DNA of 64,000 nt from Acinetobacter boissieri (lineage in GTDB: Bacteria > Pseudomonadota > Gammaproteobacteria > Pseudomonadales > Moraxellaceae). The stretch is taken from the NCBI RefSeq assembly GCF_900096955.1, contig NZ_FMYL01000005.1, positions 124,001-188,000 of the forward strand, read 5' to 3'. A program made the position numbers and the translations under genes. The notes under the pieces are model-generated. The model did no database searches, was not told the DNA's origin, and worked only from the letters and a program-made list of their open reading frames with translations. Positions 12,293 through 22,846 of this stretch are shown here, in pieces. The stretch's first letter is position 1. Each line of letters begins with the position of its first letter.

Positions 12293-13747
12293 ATGTCTGA
12301 TGAATTATTCATCAATGTAACACCTATGGAGTGTCGGGTTGCATTGACAGAAGATTGCGTAGTTAATGAAGTATTTGTGGAAAGGACGCTTAAGCGTGGT
12401 CTAGTAGGTAATATTTATAAAGGTAAAGTTGTGCGTGTACTACCCGGTATGCAAGCAGCATTTGTGGATATTGGATTGTCTAGAACTGCATTTTTACATA
12501 TCAATGATATGGTTTGGCCCAAGGGTATGGCAAATCCCAACGTATTTGAATTACTACAGCAAGGGCAAACTCTCACTGTACAGGTCATGAAAGACATGCT
12601 TGGCACCAAGGGTGCGAGGCTGACCACAGACTTATCTATTCCATCACGTTACTTAGTCTTTATGCCTTTTGGTAGCCACGTGGGTGTGTCACAAAAAATT
12701 GAAAGTGAAAGTGAGCGCATTCGATTAAGAACGATTATAGATCATATTAAAGGAAAATATGCTTTACCGGGCAGTGTCATTATACGTACTGCTGCTGAAG
12801 GAGCATCTGAAGACTCTATTGAGCGAGACATGGCATATTTAAGTCGCTTATGGGAGTATATTCAGCGTAAAAAAAGAGCGATTACTGTGCCATCTTTGGT
12901 GTTTGAAGAATTGCCTTTACCACAACGTGTGGTACGAGATCTTGCTTCAGAACATACCGAAAAAATTTATGTAGATACTGAAACTGTTTACCATACACTT
13001 ACTGCATTTATGGCAGAGTTTATGCCACAGCTATCTACACGGCTTATTTTTCACAGTGAGCAAAAACCTTTATTTGAAACTTATCATATTGAAGATGATA
13101 TTCAAAAAGCATTGCAAACCCGTGTGGCTTTAAAGTCAGGTGGCTATTTAATGATAGATCAGACTGAAGCCATGACAACCATTGATGTGAATACAGGTTC
13201 ATACGTGGGCGGTCGTAGCTTGGAAGATACAGTGTATCGCACCAATATGGAAGCCACTGAGGTCATTGGTCGCCAACTCAGGCTACGAAATTTAGGCGGT
13301 ATTTTAATCATTGACTTTATTGATATGCAAGAAGAGATTCATCGTGCAGAAGTATTAAAGTATTTTGAAATTGTATTAGCTAAAGATCATGCCAAAACAA
13401 AAATCACTCAAGTGTCTGAATTAGGCTTGGTTGAAATGACACGTAAGCGTACACGTGAATCATTAGAGCATTTATTGTGCGATGCATGTCCGACGTGTCA
13501 GGGGCGTGGATTTGTAAAAACTGCCGAAACAGTCTGCTATGAAATTTTTAGAGAGATGATGAAGCTGACACGACAGTATCCACACCAAACGGGCTTTATA
13601 TTGGTTGCAAGTACCGTGGTTATTGACCGTATGTTGACAGAAGAAGCATCAGCACTGACAGATATTATGTTTTTATTGAATCGATCCATACAACTGCAAG
13701 TAGAAACACTGTATACGCAAGAGCAATATGATGTCATTTTAAGTTAA
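12293..13747 (+). CDS. rng: Ribonuclease G
   Basis: Endoribonuclease of the RNase E/G family, involved in 16S rRNA 5-prime maturation and mRNA decay. The N-terminal S1-like domain contains GNIYKGKVVRVLPGMQAAFVDIG (about residues 39-61). The catalytic DNase I-like part has TTIDVNTGSYVG and GGILIIDFIDM with the metal-binding aspartates. The Zn-link CDACPTCQGRGFV lies near residues 400-412. At 484 residues it is RNase G rather than RNase E, with no long C-terminal scaffold. It is the last gene of the mre block. Confidence 0.97.
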   Translation: MSDELFINVTPMECRVALTEDCVVNEVFVERTLKRGLVGNIYKGKVVRVLPGMQAAFVDIGLSRTAFLHINDMVWPKGMANPNVFELLQQGQTLTVQVMKDMLGTKGARLTTDLSIPSRYLVFMPFGSHVGVSQKIESESERIRLRTIIDHIKGKYALPGSVIIRTAAEGASEDSIERDMAYLSRLWEYIQRKKRAITVPSLVFEELPLPQRVVRDLASEHTEKIYVDTETVYHTLTAFMAEFMPQLSTRLIFHSEQKPLFETYHIEDDIQKALQTRVALKSGGYLMIDQTEAMTTIDVNTGSYVGGRSLEDTVYRTNMEATEVIGRQLRLRNLGGILIIDFIDMQEEIHRAEVLKYFEIVLAKDHAKTKITQVSELGLVEMTRKRTRESLEHLLCDACPTCQGRGFVKTAETVCYEIFREMMKLTRQYPHQTGFILVASTVVIDRMLTEEASALTDIMFLLNRSIQLQVETLYTQEQYDVILS

Positions 13748-13784
13748 AGTTGTAACAAAAATACATTCAATCTTTGTTACAACT
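13748..13784 (+). terminator. Hairpin at the end of rng
   Basis: AGTTGTAACAAA at 13748-13759 pairs perfectly with TTTGTTACAACT at 13773-13784 across a 13-base loop, starting immediately after the rng stop. No T-tract follows (GGCAG), so it looks like a 3-prime end-protecting or Rho-associated structure rather than a classic intrinsic terminator. Confidence 0.5.
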
Positions 13785-13878
13785 GGCAGTTTACTTTCAT
13801 CGGTGATTTCTCAATACTATAGATCTAGGTAGCCAAAGATAGATGTCTAGATGGCATGTCTTAGTGAGTGAGGCAATT

Positions 13879-14058
13879 ATGCAGATACATGATGAGAACA
13901 ACATGCAAAACAATACGCACCACGTTGCAGAACAACATGCAGTAAAAAATCATTGTTTTATGCTTGACGATGAAGGTCGCGAAGTACCGATTACAACAAC
14001 AATGGTTCAAGATATTTGTATTGAGCTGTTAAAGCAGTGCCGTACAGTCAAAAGCTAG
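13879..14058 (+). CDS. Small PA1571-like protein
   Basis: A 59-residue soluble protein of unknown function. The C-terminal half, FMLDDEGREVPITTTMVQDICIELLKQ, resembles the short PA1571 family known from Pseudomonas, which shares a D-x-x-G-R-E-V-P-I-T core followed by an amphipathic helix. The N-terminus is His/Asn-rich (NNMQNNTHHVAEQHAV). The ATG at 13879 is preceded by GAGG at good spacing. An upstream in-frame ATG at 13843 would add 12 residues with no ribosome site. The gene is convergent with gltA through a shared terminator. The family assignment is from memory and only moderately sure. Confidence 0.65.
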   Translation: MQIHDENNMQNNTHHVAEQHAVKNHCFMLDDEGREVPITTTMVQDICIELLKQCRTVKS

Positions 14059-14081
14059 CTCTAATAAAATTCTAAGCAATA

Positions 14082-14116
14082 TAAAAAGGGCTACACACGG
14101 TGTAGCCCTTTTTATT
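14082..14116. terminator. Bidirectional terminator between the small ORF and gltA
   Basis: AAAAAGGGCTACA at about 14084-14096 pairs with TGTAGCCCTTTTT at 14101-14113, giving a GC-rich stem with an A-run on one side and a T-run on the other. It can serve both the plus-strand small gene and minus-strand gltA. Confidence 0.85.
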
Positions 14117-14127
14117 GAGAAATTTAC

Positions 14128-15396
14128 TTACATGTCTCGTTTTTGTTCGCCTGTATACAATTGGCGCGGGCGCCCAATTTTATGTGGACTTGATTGCATT
14201 TCTAGCCAGTGGCTCATCCAACCAACAGTACGAGCCAGTGCAAAAATCACTGTAAACATTGACGTTGGAATGCCAATTGCTTTTAAAATAATACCTGAAT
14301 AAAAATCTACATTTGGGTAAAGGTTGCGTTTGATAAAGTATTCATCTGAAAGTGCTATACGTTCAAGCTCCATCGCGAGTTTGAGCTGAGGGTCATGAAT
14401 GCCAAGCTCAGACAGTACTTCATCACAGGTTTCCTTCATGACTTTAGCGCGTGGGTCAAAGTTTTTATAGACACGATGGCCAAAGCCCATGAGTTTAACT
14501 TCTTTAGTTTTGACCTTTTCCATGAATGGTTCGACATTTTCGATAGAACCAATTTCATCAAGCATTTTGAGTACGGCTTCATTTGCACCGCCGTGTGCAG
14601 GACCCCATAAAGCAGCAATACCTGCTGAAATACATGCGTAAGGGTTTGCACCTGTAGAGCCTGCAAGGCGCACTGTAGACGTAGAGGCATTTTGCTCATG
14701 GTCTGCATGTAAGGTAAAAATTCGATCCATGGCTTTGGCATGAATAGGGTTGACTTGATAATTACGGTCGGCAGGAGTTGCAAACATCATATGCAAAAAG
14801 TTTTCTGCATAGCCTAAGTCATTGCATGGGTACATAAATGGTTGACCCACTGTATACTTATAGCTCCATGCTGCAAGTGTTGGTACTTTTGCCAATAATC
14901 GAATGGCTGTAATTTCTCTATGATTAATATCATCTAAGTCTAAATTATTATGATAAAACGCAGATAATGCACCTACAACGCCAACCATAATAGCCATAGG
15001 GTGAGCATCTCGCCTAAAGCCATTAAAGAAACGACTTACTTGGTCATGAACCATGGTATGCGTACGAATTTGTTGATCAAACTCGCTTTTTTGTTCAGGT
15101 GTGGGGAGCTCGCCATTAATCAGTAAATAGCAGGTGGTTAAGTAATCTGCATTCATCGCGAGTTGGTCAATTGGATAGCCGCGGTGCAGTAGTGTGCCGG
15201 CGTTACCATCAATGTAAGTAATTTTTGACTCACATGAAGCGGTTGACATAAAACCTGGGTCAAACGTGAAATGGCCTGATGCGAGTATATCCTTTACATC
15301 TATAACATCGGGGCCTAGCGTACCTTTATAAATCGGTAGTTCTATCGTTTTTCCATCAAGTTGTAATAAGGCTTTCTTGCCAGTTGCTTCAGACAT
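14128..15396 (-). CDS. gltA: Citrate synthase (type II)
   Basis: Condenses oxaloacetate and acetyl-CoA to citrate, the entry step of the TCA cycle. The 422-residue length is that of the hexameric, NADH-sensitive gram-negative type. Active-site regions are present: [60 protein letters not shown], and the C-terminal RPRQLYTG. It is divergent from sdhC across a 770-base AT-rich region, with AGGAGATCTCTG-type sequence before its ATG. Confidence 0.98.
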   Translation of the reverse strand: MSEATGKKALLQLDGKTIELPIYKGTLGPDVIDVKDILASGHFTFDPGFMSTASCESKITYIDGNAGTLLHRGYPIDQLAMNADYLTTCYLLINGELPTPEQKSEFDQQIRTHTMVHDQVSRFFNGFRRDAHPMAIMVGVVGALSAFYHNNLDLDDINHREITAIRLLAKVPTLAAWSYKYTVGQPFMYPCNDLGYAENFLHMMFATPADRNYQVNPIHAKAMDRIFTLHADHEQNASTSTVRLAGSTGANPYACISAGIAALWGPAHGGANEAVLKMLDEIGSIENVEPFMEKVKTKEVKLMGFGHRVYKNFDPRAKVMKETCDEVLSELGIHDPQLKLAMELERIALSDEYFIKRNLYPNVDFYSGIILKAIGIPTSMFTVIFALARTVGWMSHWLEMQSSPHKIGRPRQLYTGEQKRDM

Positions 15397-16165
15397 TCAG
15401 AGATCTCCTGTCCTGGTGAATGTAATCTGATCGTTGTGTGCTGCTTTATCTTGCAAATTGGCTTGATAAAGTTGCTGTATTAAAGAAGGAAAGCTGAGTT
15501 TTTATTATTAACTTGTTTTAGTTGGCAAATATTAATTAAAAACATATCCATTTATCATAATATGTGCCGTAAAACAATATTCGAATCCTTCGTGCTTAAA
15601 TGTAACTCAACATGAGCTAAAAAATATAGTGTTTTATGGTGGTAATTTCATCTATTTAGAAAAGATATAGGATAAATATGTATGCTTAATCGTCAATTTT
15701 TATATAGAAAATCATAAAATTAAATGAGTTAAATCGTTTGGAATGAGTTTTTTTAAACGCAATAAGGGGTGATTTGAATACGTGTAAAGCACAGGTCATA
15801 TCTATTTAAACTCAAAATAGGCCTAAGCTATATCTAAAAAAAATACCAGTATATTTAAAACATAATGTACTTAATGTGGCTATATTTTATACAATATTTT
15901 ATATTTTATTTAGAGTATTTTTTATTATAAATAAATGATTTTAAATAATTAAATGTATTTATTTTTGTGTTTTTCTAGCAGTTGAAAATTAAGATTTTAT
16001 GCCTTTTTTATCTAATTTTAGGGTCTATGAGGTTGTTTGAGTTTTTAAAATAGCCACTTTATAATTCAGGCAGAATAAAGTTTGGGCGAAGGATGCCCGA
16101 ATCATACGCTAGCTTTCCTTCATTAAGTTGATTAAATAAACCTAGATAGGGTTTTTACATATAGG
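15397..16165. other. Long AT-rich divergent control region gltA / sdhC
   Basis: Almost 770 bases without a plausible gene, very AT-rich between 15500 and 16060. Near the sdhC end (16080-16165) it holds a GC-richer leader. TTTGGGC at 16081-16087 can pair with GCCC at 16094-16097, and GAAGGA at 16088 with TCCTTC at 16116. The string AGGATGCCCG occurs at 16090 and again at 16163, where it contains the sdhC start codon. No clear -10/-35 pair stands out. Confidence 0.55.
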
Positions 16166-16570
16166 ATGCCCGCTGTGAAAAGTAATAGACCTGTCAATTT
16201 AACCATGGGACAGGTGTTAGCGGTTAACTTGCGCTCACCCGTGGCTATAGCCTCTATATTACATCGTCTCTCTGGTGTAATCGTATTTTTACTGATTCCA
16301 GTTTTACTTTGGATATTGGATAAATCACTCTCTTCAGCCGATGGATTTGCTTACGTAAAAGAGCATGTGTTTGGCCATATTGCAGTACGCTTTGTGGTAT
16401 GGGCATTTGTTGCTGGGTTAATCTATCATTTTGTTGCTAGTGTTCGTCACTTACTTGCAGATTTAGGTCACTTTGAAGAGCTTCATAGTGGACGTACGGC
16501 TGCGATGGTTTCATTAATTGTATCTGCAATAGGGATTGTTGCAGCATTTATATGGATTGTTGTCTTATGA
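16166..16570 (+). CDS. sdhC: Succinate dehydrogenase cytochrome b556 subunit
   Basis: Membrane anchor of complex II with three hydrophobic helices, co-ligating heme b and forming the quinone site. The motif SPVAIASILHRLSGVIVFLLIP (about residues 28-49) contains the conserved S-x-x-H-R-x-[ST]-G signature, and HLLADLGHFEE holds the probable heme His. The length is 134. The start is ATG 16166 with a modest ribosome site; an in-frame GTG at 16175 is possible. The stop overlaps the sdhD start (ATGA). Confidence 0.95.
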   Translation: MPAVKSNRPVNLTMGQVLAVNLRSPVAIASILHRLSGVIVFLLIPVLLWILDKSLSSADGFAYVKEHVFGHIAVRFVVWAFVAGLIYHFVASVRHLLADLGHFEELHSGRTAAMVSLIVSAIGIVAAFIWIVVL

Positions 16571-16935
16571 AAAGTGCCACTGGTTTAACTGGCTCAGGGT
16601 CACGTGATTGGTTTATTCAGCGTGTAAGTGCCGTTATCTTAGCTGTGTATACTGTTGTTGTATTTGGCTGGATTTTATTTCATAGCGGTTTTAGCTATGA
16701 GCAATGGTCAGGGTTCATGCTGACACTACCCATGAAAATCTTATCTTTACTGGCTGTTTTATCTTTGGTTTCCCATGCATGGATTGGTATGTGGCAGGTT
16801 TTTACAGACTATGTCACAACAAGGCAAATGGGACCATTTGCACCTCGTTTACGTTTAATACTGACCACATTGGTTATTGTGGCGGTTTTTGTGTATGCAA
16901 TTTGGTGTATCCAGATTTTTTGGGCAAATAAATAA
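16567..16935 (+). CDS. sdhD: Succinate dehydrogenase hydrophobic anchor subunit
   Basis: Second membrane anchor of complex II, 122 residues with three membrane helices. GSRDWFIQRVSAVILAVYTVVV matches the SdhD N-terminal region (W-x-x-Q-R-x-x-A), and SHAWIGMWQVFTDYV carries the heme-proximal H-x-x-x-G-x-x-x-x-x-x-D-Y motif. The ATG at 16567 overlaps the sdhC TGA, a typical coupled arrangement. The frame is open five codons further upstream, but that start would lie deeper inside sdhC. Confidence 0.95.
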   Translation: MKSATGLTGSGSRDWFIQRVSAVILAVYTVVVFGWILFHSGFSYEQWSGFMLTLPMKILSLLAVLSLVSHAWIGMWQVFTDYVTTRQMGPFAPRLRLILTTLVIVAVFVYAIWCIQIFWANK

Positions 16936-16949
16936 GGCGGTAACAGATC

Positions 16950-18845
16950 ATGGGCGCAATTACTCCCAAAGAAAATTATTCTAATATTCAAAACCTGACC
17001 TTTGATACGGTGATCGTTGGTGGTGGTGGCTCGGGTATGCGAGCAGCTTATCAGTTAGCACAAGCAGGGTTGAAAGTTGCAGTACTCACAAAAGTTTTTC
17101 CGACACGTTCACATACTGTCGCAGCACAAGGTGGTATCGGTGCGTCTTTAGGTAATATGCAAGAAGACAATTGGCACTATCACTTCTACGACACTGTAAA
17201 AGGATCGGACTGGTTAGGTGACCAAGATGCGATTGAATTTATGTGCCGTGAAGCACCGAAAGTGGTGTATGAACTAGAGCATATGGGTATGCCGTTTGAC
17301 CGTAATGAAGATGGTACGATCTATCAGCGTCCATTTGGTGGTCATTCAGCCAACTATGGTGAAAAAGCAGTGCCTAGAGCATGTGCTGCTGCTGACCGTA
17401 CAGGGCATGCACTTTTACATACCTTGTACCAAAGTAACGTTAAAATGGGTACACAGTTTTTTGTAGAGTGGATTGCTTTAGATCTGATTCGTAATGACGC
17501 AGGTGATGTTCTTGGTGTCACCGCATATGACCAAGAAACAGGTGATATTGCAGTTTTTCAAGCCAAAACGACGTTGTTTGCAACAGGTGGTGCAGGGCGT
17601 GTGTATCGTGCATCGACCAATGCTTATATTAATACAGGTGATGGTTTGGGTATGGCTGCTCGTGCAGGCATACCGTTACAAGATATGGAGTTTTGGCAAT
17701 TTCATCCCACAGGCGTAGCTGGTGCTGGTGTGTTGCTTACAGAAGGTTGTCGTGGTGAAGGTGCAATTTTAAGAAATAAAGATGGCGAACCGTTTATGGA
17801 ACGTTATGCACCGACATTAAAAGATCTTGCACCACGTGATTTTGTGTCACGCTCAATGGATCAAGAAATTAAAGAAGGTCGCGGTTGTGGCCCTAAAGGT
17901 GATTATATCTTACTCGATATGACACATTTAGGTGCAAGTACCATTATGAAGCGTCTGCCTTCAGTTTTTGAAATTGGTAAAAAGTTTGCCAATGTAGATA
18001 TTACTAAAGAGCCTATTCCTGTTGTACCAACCATTCATTATCAGATGGGTGGTATTCCAACCAATATTCATGGTCAAGTGGTTATTCCCGCAACAGCAGA
18101 AGAAAAGCCTTTACAGGCAGGCTATGATGTTAAGCAAGACCAATACCGTGCAGACGGTGAGCGCAACTTTACGCAACCTGTCAAAGGGTTTTATGCCATT
18201 GGTGAATGTTCTTGTGTGTCTGTGCATGGCGCAAATCGTTTAGGGACAAACTCACTGCTAGATTTGGTCGTGTTTGGTAAAGCAGCGGGTGAGCATATTA
18301 TTGACTATGTAACCAAGCATCACGGTGATGACTATGCACCTTTGCCAACCAATGTATTGCAACAAACGTTAGAAAGAGTCAAAAAATTAGATGATTCAGC
18401 AGCTGGTGAAAATGCACAAGACGTAGCCGATGAGATTCGTGAAATTGTGCAAAATCATGCAGGTGTTTTTAGAACACAAGCTTTGCTTGATCAAGGGGTA
18501 AAAGAAATTTTAGCCATTGCACCACGTGTTCAAAATATTCATTTAAAAGATAAATCTAAAGTCTTTAATACAGCACGTATTGAAGCACTTGAAGTTGAAA
18601 ACTTATATGAAGTTGCTAAAGCAACGTTAATTTCAGCTGCAGCACGTAAAGAATGTCGTGGGGCACATACGGTAGTTGACTATGAACTACCTGCAGAGCA
18701 TCCGACATATTCTTATGGTCGCCGTGATGATGAATGGATGAAGCATACATTGTGGTATGCCTCAGATAACCGTTTAGAGTACAAGCCAGTACGCTACAAG
18801 CCATTAACGGTTGATGCAATTCAACCGAAGCCACGTACATTCTAA
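16950..18845 (+). CDS. sdhA: Succinate dehydrogenase flavoprotein subunit
   Basis: Catalytic subunit oxidising succinate to fumarate with covalently bound FAD, on the cytoplasmic face of complex II. The FAD motif VIVGGGGSGMRAAYQLAQAG starts near residue 21. The covalent FAD histidine lies in TRSHTVAAQGGIGASLGN, and the catalytic region HPTGVAGAGVLLTEGCRGEGAILRN is intact. The C-terminal RRDDEWMKHTLWYASDN is typical. Its 631 residues are slightly longer than E. coli SdhA. It is 14 bases after sdhD. Confidence 0.98.
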   Translation: MGAITPKENYSNIQNLTFDTVIVGGGGSGMRAAYQLAQAGLKVAVLTKVFPTRSHTVAAQGGIGASLGNMQEDNWHYHFYDTVKGSDWLGDQDAIEFMCREAPKVVYELEHMGMPFDRNEDGTIYQRPFGGHSANYGEKAVPRACAAADRTGHALLHTLYQSNVKMGTQFFVEWIALDLIRNDAGDVLGVTAYDQETGDIAVFQAKTTLFATGGAGRVYRASTNAYINTGDGLGMAARAGIPLQDMEFWQFHPTGVAGAGVLLTEGCRGEGAILRNKDGEPFMERYAPTLKDLAPRDFVSRSMDQEIKEGRGCGPKGDYILLDMTHLGASTIMKRLPSVFEIGKKFANVDITKEPIPVVPTIHYQMGGIPTNIHGQVVIPATAEEKPLQAGYDVKQDQYRADGERNFTQPVKGFYAIGECSCVSVHGANRLGTNSLLDLVVFGKAAGEHIIDYVTKHHGDDYAPLPTNVLQQTLERVKKLDDSAAGENAQDVADEIREIVQNHAGVFRTQALLDQGVKEILAIAPRVQNIHLKDKSKVFNTARIEALEVENLYEVAKATLISAAARKECRGAHTVVDYELPAEHPTYSYGRRDDEWMKHTLWYASDNRLEYKPVRYKPLTVDAIQPKPRTF

Positions 18846-18859
18846 ATTGGGAGATAGAC

Positions 18860-19570
18860 ATGAGTAGAGGCACGCGTACCTTTGAAATCTACCGCTATGA
18901 TCCTGATAAGGATACAGCGCCGTACATGCAAACGTTTACCCTTGAGCTGACAGAGAAGCATCGTATGTTACTTGATGCCTTGTTGGCATTAAAAGTGCAA
19001 GACGAAACATTGACATTTAGACGCTCTTGCCGAGAAGGAATTTGCGGTTCGGATGGTGTAAATATTAATGGTAAAAATGGTTTGGCTTGTTTGCTTAACC
19101 TTAATGACTTACCTAAAAAGATTGTGATTCGTCCGTTACCTGGTTTGCCAGTGATTAAAGACCTTGTGGTTGATATGAACCAGTTTTATGACCAGTATGA
19201 CAAGATCCAACCATTTTTAGTGAATAATCAACCTGCACCCCCGAAAGAACGCTTGCAAACACCTGCGGAGCGAGAGCACTTGGATGGTTTGTATGAGTGT
19301 ATTTTGTGTGCATGTTGTTCAACCTCTTGTCCGTCATTTTGGTGGAATCCTGATAAGTTTTTAGGGCCGTCTGCATTGTTAAATGCGTACCGCTTTATTA
19401 TTGACTCAAGAGATACCGCAACAGCGGAGCGCCTTGCACGTTTAGATGACCCATTTAGTCTATTTCGTTGTAAAGGCATTATGAACTGTGTCGCAGTATG
19501 TCCAAAAGGATTGAACCCAACCAAAGCGATTGGTCATATCCGTGGCATGTTGTTAGATCAAGCAGGATAG
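18860..19570 (+). CDS. sdhB: Succinate dehydrogenase iron-sulfur subunit
   Basis: Carries electrons from SdhA to quinone through three Fe-S clusters. The [2Fe-2S] ligands lie in SCREGICGSDGVNINGKNGLAC, the [4Fe-4S] in CILCACCSTSCPSFWWNPD, and the [3Fe-4S] in CKGIMNCVAVCPKGLNP. An Asp replaces one Cys in the first cluster (CGSD), as also in E. coli. 236 residues, 14 bases after sdhA. It is followed by a 436-base gap with a hairpin, so sucA may have its own promoter. Confidence 0.98.
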   Translation: MSRGTRTFEIYRYDPDKDTAPYMQTFTLELTEKHRMLLDALLALKVQDETLTFRRSCREGICGSDGVNINGKNGLACLLNLNDLPKKIVIRPLPGLPVIKDLVVDMNQFYDQYDKIQPFLVNNQPAPPKERLQTPAEREHLDGLYECILCACCSTSCPSFWWNPDKFLGPSALLNAYRFIIDSRDTATAERLARLDDPFSLFRCKGIMNCVAVCPKGLNPTKAIGHIRGMLLDQAG

Positions 19571-20006
19571 TCTACTTATAGCGATTTAAATGCGTTCTAA
19601 TGTGCATAGGTCGCTTGAAAAAAGTAATATTTATGTAAAAAATGCTTAAGCACTGTACTTGAAATACTCCTGTACAGTGCTACGGCCAGTGAGTTTAAAT
19701 TTTAACGTGATGATGAAGTGAGTATAAGGATATAGTCGCTTTAGAAAAGTTAAATTAAGTCATTTATTTTTTCTAAGTCGGTTTGCAAAAAATTACGCAA
19801 TATATTGAGTAATATACTCGCTATATTTATAAAATGTACTGTGTTTTTATTGACTTATTTGATGTATTTCAACCGTACATCACTCAATGGATTGAACAAT
19901 AAGTTTGATTGAGTCACATTGAAAAATGTGTTTAAACAGGTTGATCAAGGGTTACTTGAGATCAAGCAACCGTTTAATTTTTGCAGTAAAGGAAATGGGT
20001 CCAAAA
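19571..20006. other. sdhB-sucA intergenic region with a 10-bp hairpin
   Basis: A 436-base gap. AGCACTGTAC (19649-19658) pairs perfectly with GTACAGTGCT (19672-19681) over a 13-base loop, without a T-tract. It may be an mRNA processing or partial termination point separating sdh from suc levels. The rest is AT-rich with no gene. The sucA promoter is probably in the last 250 bases, though no confident -10/-35 pair was found. Confidence 0.5.
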
Positions 20007-22829
20007 ATGCAAGAAGTTGCAAACGCACTGCGTCTAGATACTGAACTTTCAGCTGACAGTGCAGCGTATATAGAAGAACTATACGAACAGTACTTAACTT
20101 CTCCAACCTCAGTCAGTGACGACTGGCGAACATACTTTGATAAGTTTCCAAAAGGTGATCAACCGCATGGGGCAGTCCGTGAGCAATTTCTATTGCTTGG
20201 ACGTAATGCTAACCGCATGACACCTGTGGTATCTAGTAGCGTAAGCACAGCACATGAACACCGTCAAATTGGGATTTTGCAACTCATTGCAGGTTACCGT
20301 AACCGTGGTCATCAAAAAGCCAAACTAGATCCGCTTGGTATTGCCAAACGTGAAGAAGTTCCTGATTTAGACTTAAGTACGCATGGTTTAACCAAGTCTG
20401 ATTTGGATACAGTATTTAATACTGCTAACTTAGCGATTGGTAAACCAGAAGCGACCTTAGGCGAAATGGTTGATGCAATGGAAGCCATCTACTGTCAGTC
20501 TATTGGTGCAGAGTATATGCATATTGTGAACACTGCTGAAAAACGTTGGATTCAACAACGTTTAGAAGGGGCACGTGGGCAGTATGGTTTATCTGTTGAG
20601 CAAAAAAAGAATATTTTAGAGCGCTTAACCGCTGCAGAAGGGTTAGAAAAATATTTAGGTAGTAAATATGTCGGGGCCAAACGTTTTGGTTTAGAAGGTG
20701 CTGAATCTTTTATTCCTATGATGAATGAACTCATACAACAAGCAGGTGCAGTCGGCTGTAAAGAAGTGGTGATTGGTATGCCACACCGCGGTCGTTTAAA
20801 TGTACTTGTAAATACGATGGGTAAAAACCCAGCCGAACTTTTTGGTGAGTTTGAAGGGAAAGCCTTACATAAAAAAGGTTCAGGCGATGTGAAATATCAC
20901 CAAGGCTTTTCATCTAATGTAATGACAGCAGGTGGTGAAGTACATCTTGCTTTGGCATTTAACCCCTCGCACCTAGAAATTGTTGGCCCTGTGGTTGAAG
21001 GGTCTGTACGTGCTCGCCAAGTTCGCCGTAAAGACATTGGCGGTGATGATGTATTGCCAATTATTATTCATGGTGATGCTGCTTTTGCAGGGCAAGGCGT
21101 AAATATGGAAACCTTCCAGATGTCACAAACACGTGGCTATACGGTGGGTGGTACAGTACATATTATTGTAAATAACCAAGTGGGTTTTACGACATCTAAC
21201 CCGAAAGATGCTCGTTCTACAGAGTACTGCACAGACATTGCAAAAATGGTGCAAGCACCGATCTTTCATGTGAATGGTGATGACCCTGAAGCGGTAGTAT
21301 TTATTACTCAGCTTGCACATGATTTTCGTCATACCTTCCGTAAAGATGTCGTTTTAGACTTATTTTGCTATCGTCGCCGTGGCCATAATGAAGCAGATGA
21401 GCCATCTGGCACACAGCCAAGTATGTATAAAGCCATTAGTCAAAAAGCGACAACCCGCACTTTGTATGCAGATACGCTTGTACAGCAACATATTGTTGAC
21501 CGTGCAACTGCTGACCGCATGATTGAACGTTACCGTGCAGATCTCGAAGCGGGCAAGCATGTAGCAAATGCATTGGTACTTGAACCGAACAAAAAAATGT
21601 TTGTCGATTGGAAGCCATATTTAGGTATGGACTATACCGATGATTGGGATACATCATTTAGCCTTGAGCGCTTAAAAGAACTCGGCAAGATTATGCATGA
21701 GCGTCCAGAAGGCTTTGAATTACAACGTCAAGTTGAAAAAGTAATTGATGAACGTTTGAAAATGCAAACCGGTGAAATACCATTAAACTGGGGAGCTGCT
21801 GAGGTTTTAGCTTATGCTACCATTTTAGACGATGGTTACTTGGTTCGTATTAGTGGTGAAGATGTCGGTCGTGGGACGTTCTCGCATCGTCATGCCAAAC
21901 TACATAACCAAAAAAATGGTCAAGAATATTTACCGCTATGTCACATTAAAGAAAATCAGCCTCGCTTTGCATTGTGGGATTCTTTATTGTCTGAAGAAGC
22001 TGTATTGGCCTATGAGTATGGTTATGCGACCACCCAACCGCATGCACTCGTAGTGTGGGAAGCTCAGTTTGGTGATTTTGTTAACTGTGCCCAAGTGGTG
22101 ATTGATCAATTTATTGCATCTGGTGAAACCAAGTGGGAGCGTGTGTGTGGTTTAGTGATGCTATTACCACACGGTTTTGAAGGGCAAGGGCCTGAGCATT
22201 CATCTGCACGTTTAGAGCGTTTTTTACAGCTCTGTGCGGAAGATAATATGCAAGTCGTGACACCAACGACACCTGCACAAATGTTCCATTTACTCAGAAG
22301 ACAAGTCGTGCGCCCGCTACGTAAACCTCTGATTGTGATGGCACCAAAATCATTATTACGCCATAAAGAGGCAGTATCTACATTAAATGATTTGGCTGTA
22401 GGACAGTTTAAAACAGTGATTGATGAAGTCGATACTTTGGCACATGATGCGGTTACACGTGTGGTACTGTGTGGGGGCAAAGTCTACTACGATTTATTGG
22501 CAAAACGCCGTAGCTGTGCTTTAGAAAATACAGCCATTGTGCGTGTTGAACAATTATATCCATACCCAGAACAGCGTATTGCCGAAGTGTTCGCTAGCTA
22601 TCCAAACTTAACAGATGTGGTGTGGTGTCAAGAAGAGCCGAAAAACCAAGGGGCTTGGCAATTTATTGCACCGCAATTATTTGAAGGGATTGCCCAAACT
22701 GAGCGTGCGATCAAATTAAAATTTGCAGGTCGTAAAGTAGCAGCAGCTCCTGCATGTGGTTCACCTTACTTACATGCACAACAACAAAACCAGCTTATTT
22801 CTGACGCACTTGCGATTGAAGCTGAATAA
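20007..22829 (+). CDS. sucA: 2-Oxoglutarate dehydrogenase E1
   Basis: Thiamine diphosphate-dependent decarboxylase of the 2-oxoglutarate dehydrogenase complex. The N-terminal E2-binding segment [30 protein letters not shown] is present. The ThDP/Mg region includes [34 protein letters not shown] and [15 protein letters not shown]. The C-terminal transketolase-like part has [15 protein letters not shown]. The ATG at 20007 (940 residues) has AAAGGA 10-12 bases upstream. Upstream in-frame ATGs at 19926 and 19995 are less likely. Confidence 0.97.
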   Translation: MQEVANALRLDTELSADSAAYIEELYEQYLTSPTSVSDDWRTYFDKFPKGDQPHGAVREQFLLLGRNANRMTPVVSSSVSTAHEHRQIGILQLIAGYRNRGHQKAKLDPLGIAKREEVPDLDLSTHGLTKSDLDTVFNTANLAIGKPEATLGEMVDAMEAIYCQSIGAEYMHIVNTAEKRWIQQRLEGARGQYGLSVEQKKNILERLTAAEGLEKYLGSKYVGAKRFGLEGAESFIPMMNELIQQAGAVGCKEVVIGMPHRGRLNVLVNTMGKNPAELFGEFEGKALHKKGSGDVKYHQGFSSNVMTAGGEVHLALAFNPSHLEIVGPVVEGSVRARQVRRKDIGGDDVLPIIIHGDAAFAGQGVNMETFQMSQTRGYTVGGTVHIIVNNQVGFTTSNPKDARSTEYCTDIAKMVQAPIFHVNGDDPEAVVFITQLAHDFRHTFRKDVVLDLFCYRRRGHNEADEPSGTQPSMYKAISQKATTRTLYADTLVQQHIVDRATADRMIERYRADLEAGKHVANALVLEPNKKMFVDWKPYLGMDYTDDWDTSFSLERLKELGKIMHERPEGFELQRQVEKVIDERLKMQTGEIPLNWGAAEVLAYATILDDGYLVRISGEDVGRGTFSHRHAKLHNQKNGQEYLPLCHIKENQPRFALWDSLLSEEAVLAYEYGYATTQPHALVVWEAQFGDFVNCAQVVIDQFIASGETKWERVCGLVMLLPHGFEGQGPEHSSARLERFLQLCAEDNMQVVTPTTPAQMFHLLRRQVVRPLRKPLIVMAPKSLLRHKEAVSTLNDLAVGQFKTVIDEVDTLAHDAVTRVVLCGGKVYYDLLAKRRSCALENTAIVRVEQLYPYPEQRIAEVFASYPNLTDVVWCQEEPKNQGAWQFIAPQLFEGIAQTERAIKLKFAGRKVAAAPACGSPYLHAQQQNQLISDALAIEAE

Positions 22830-22846
22830 TCAGGAGATATTTACCC

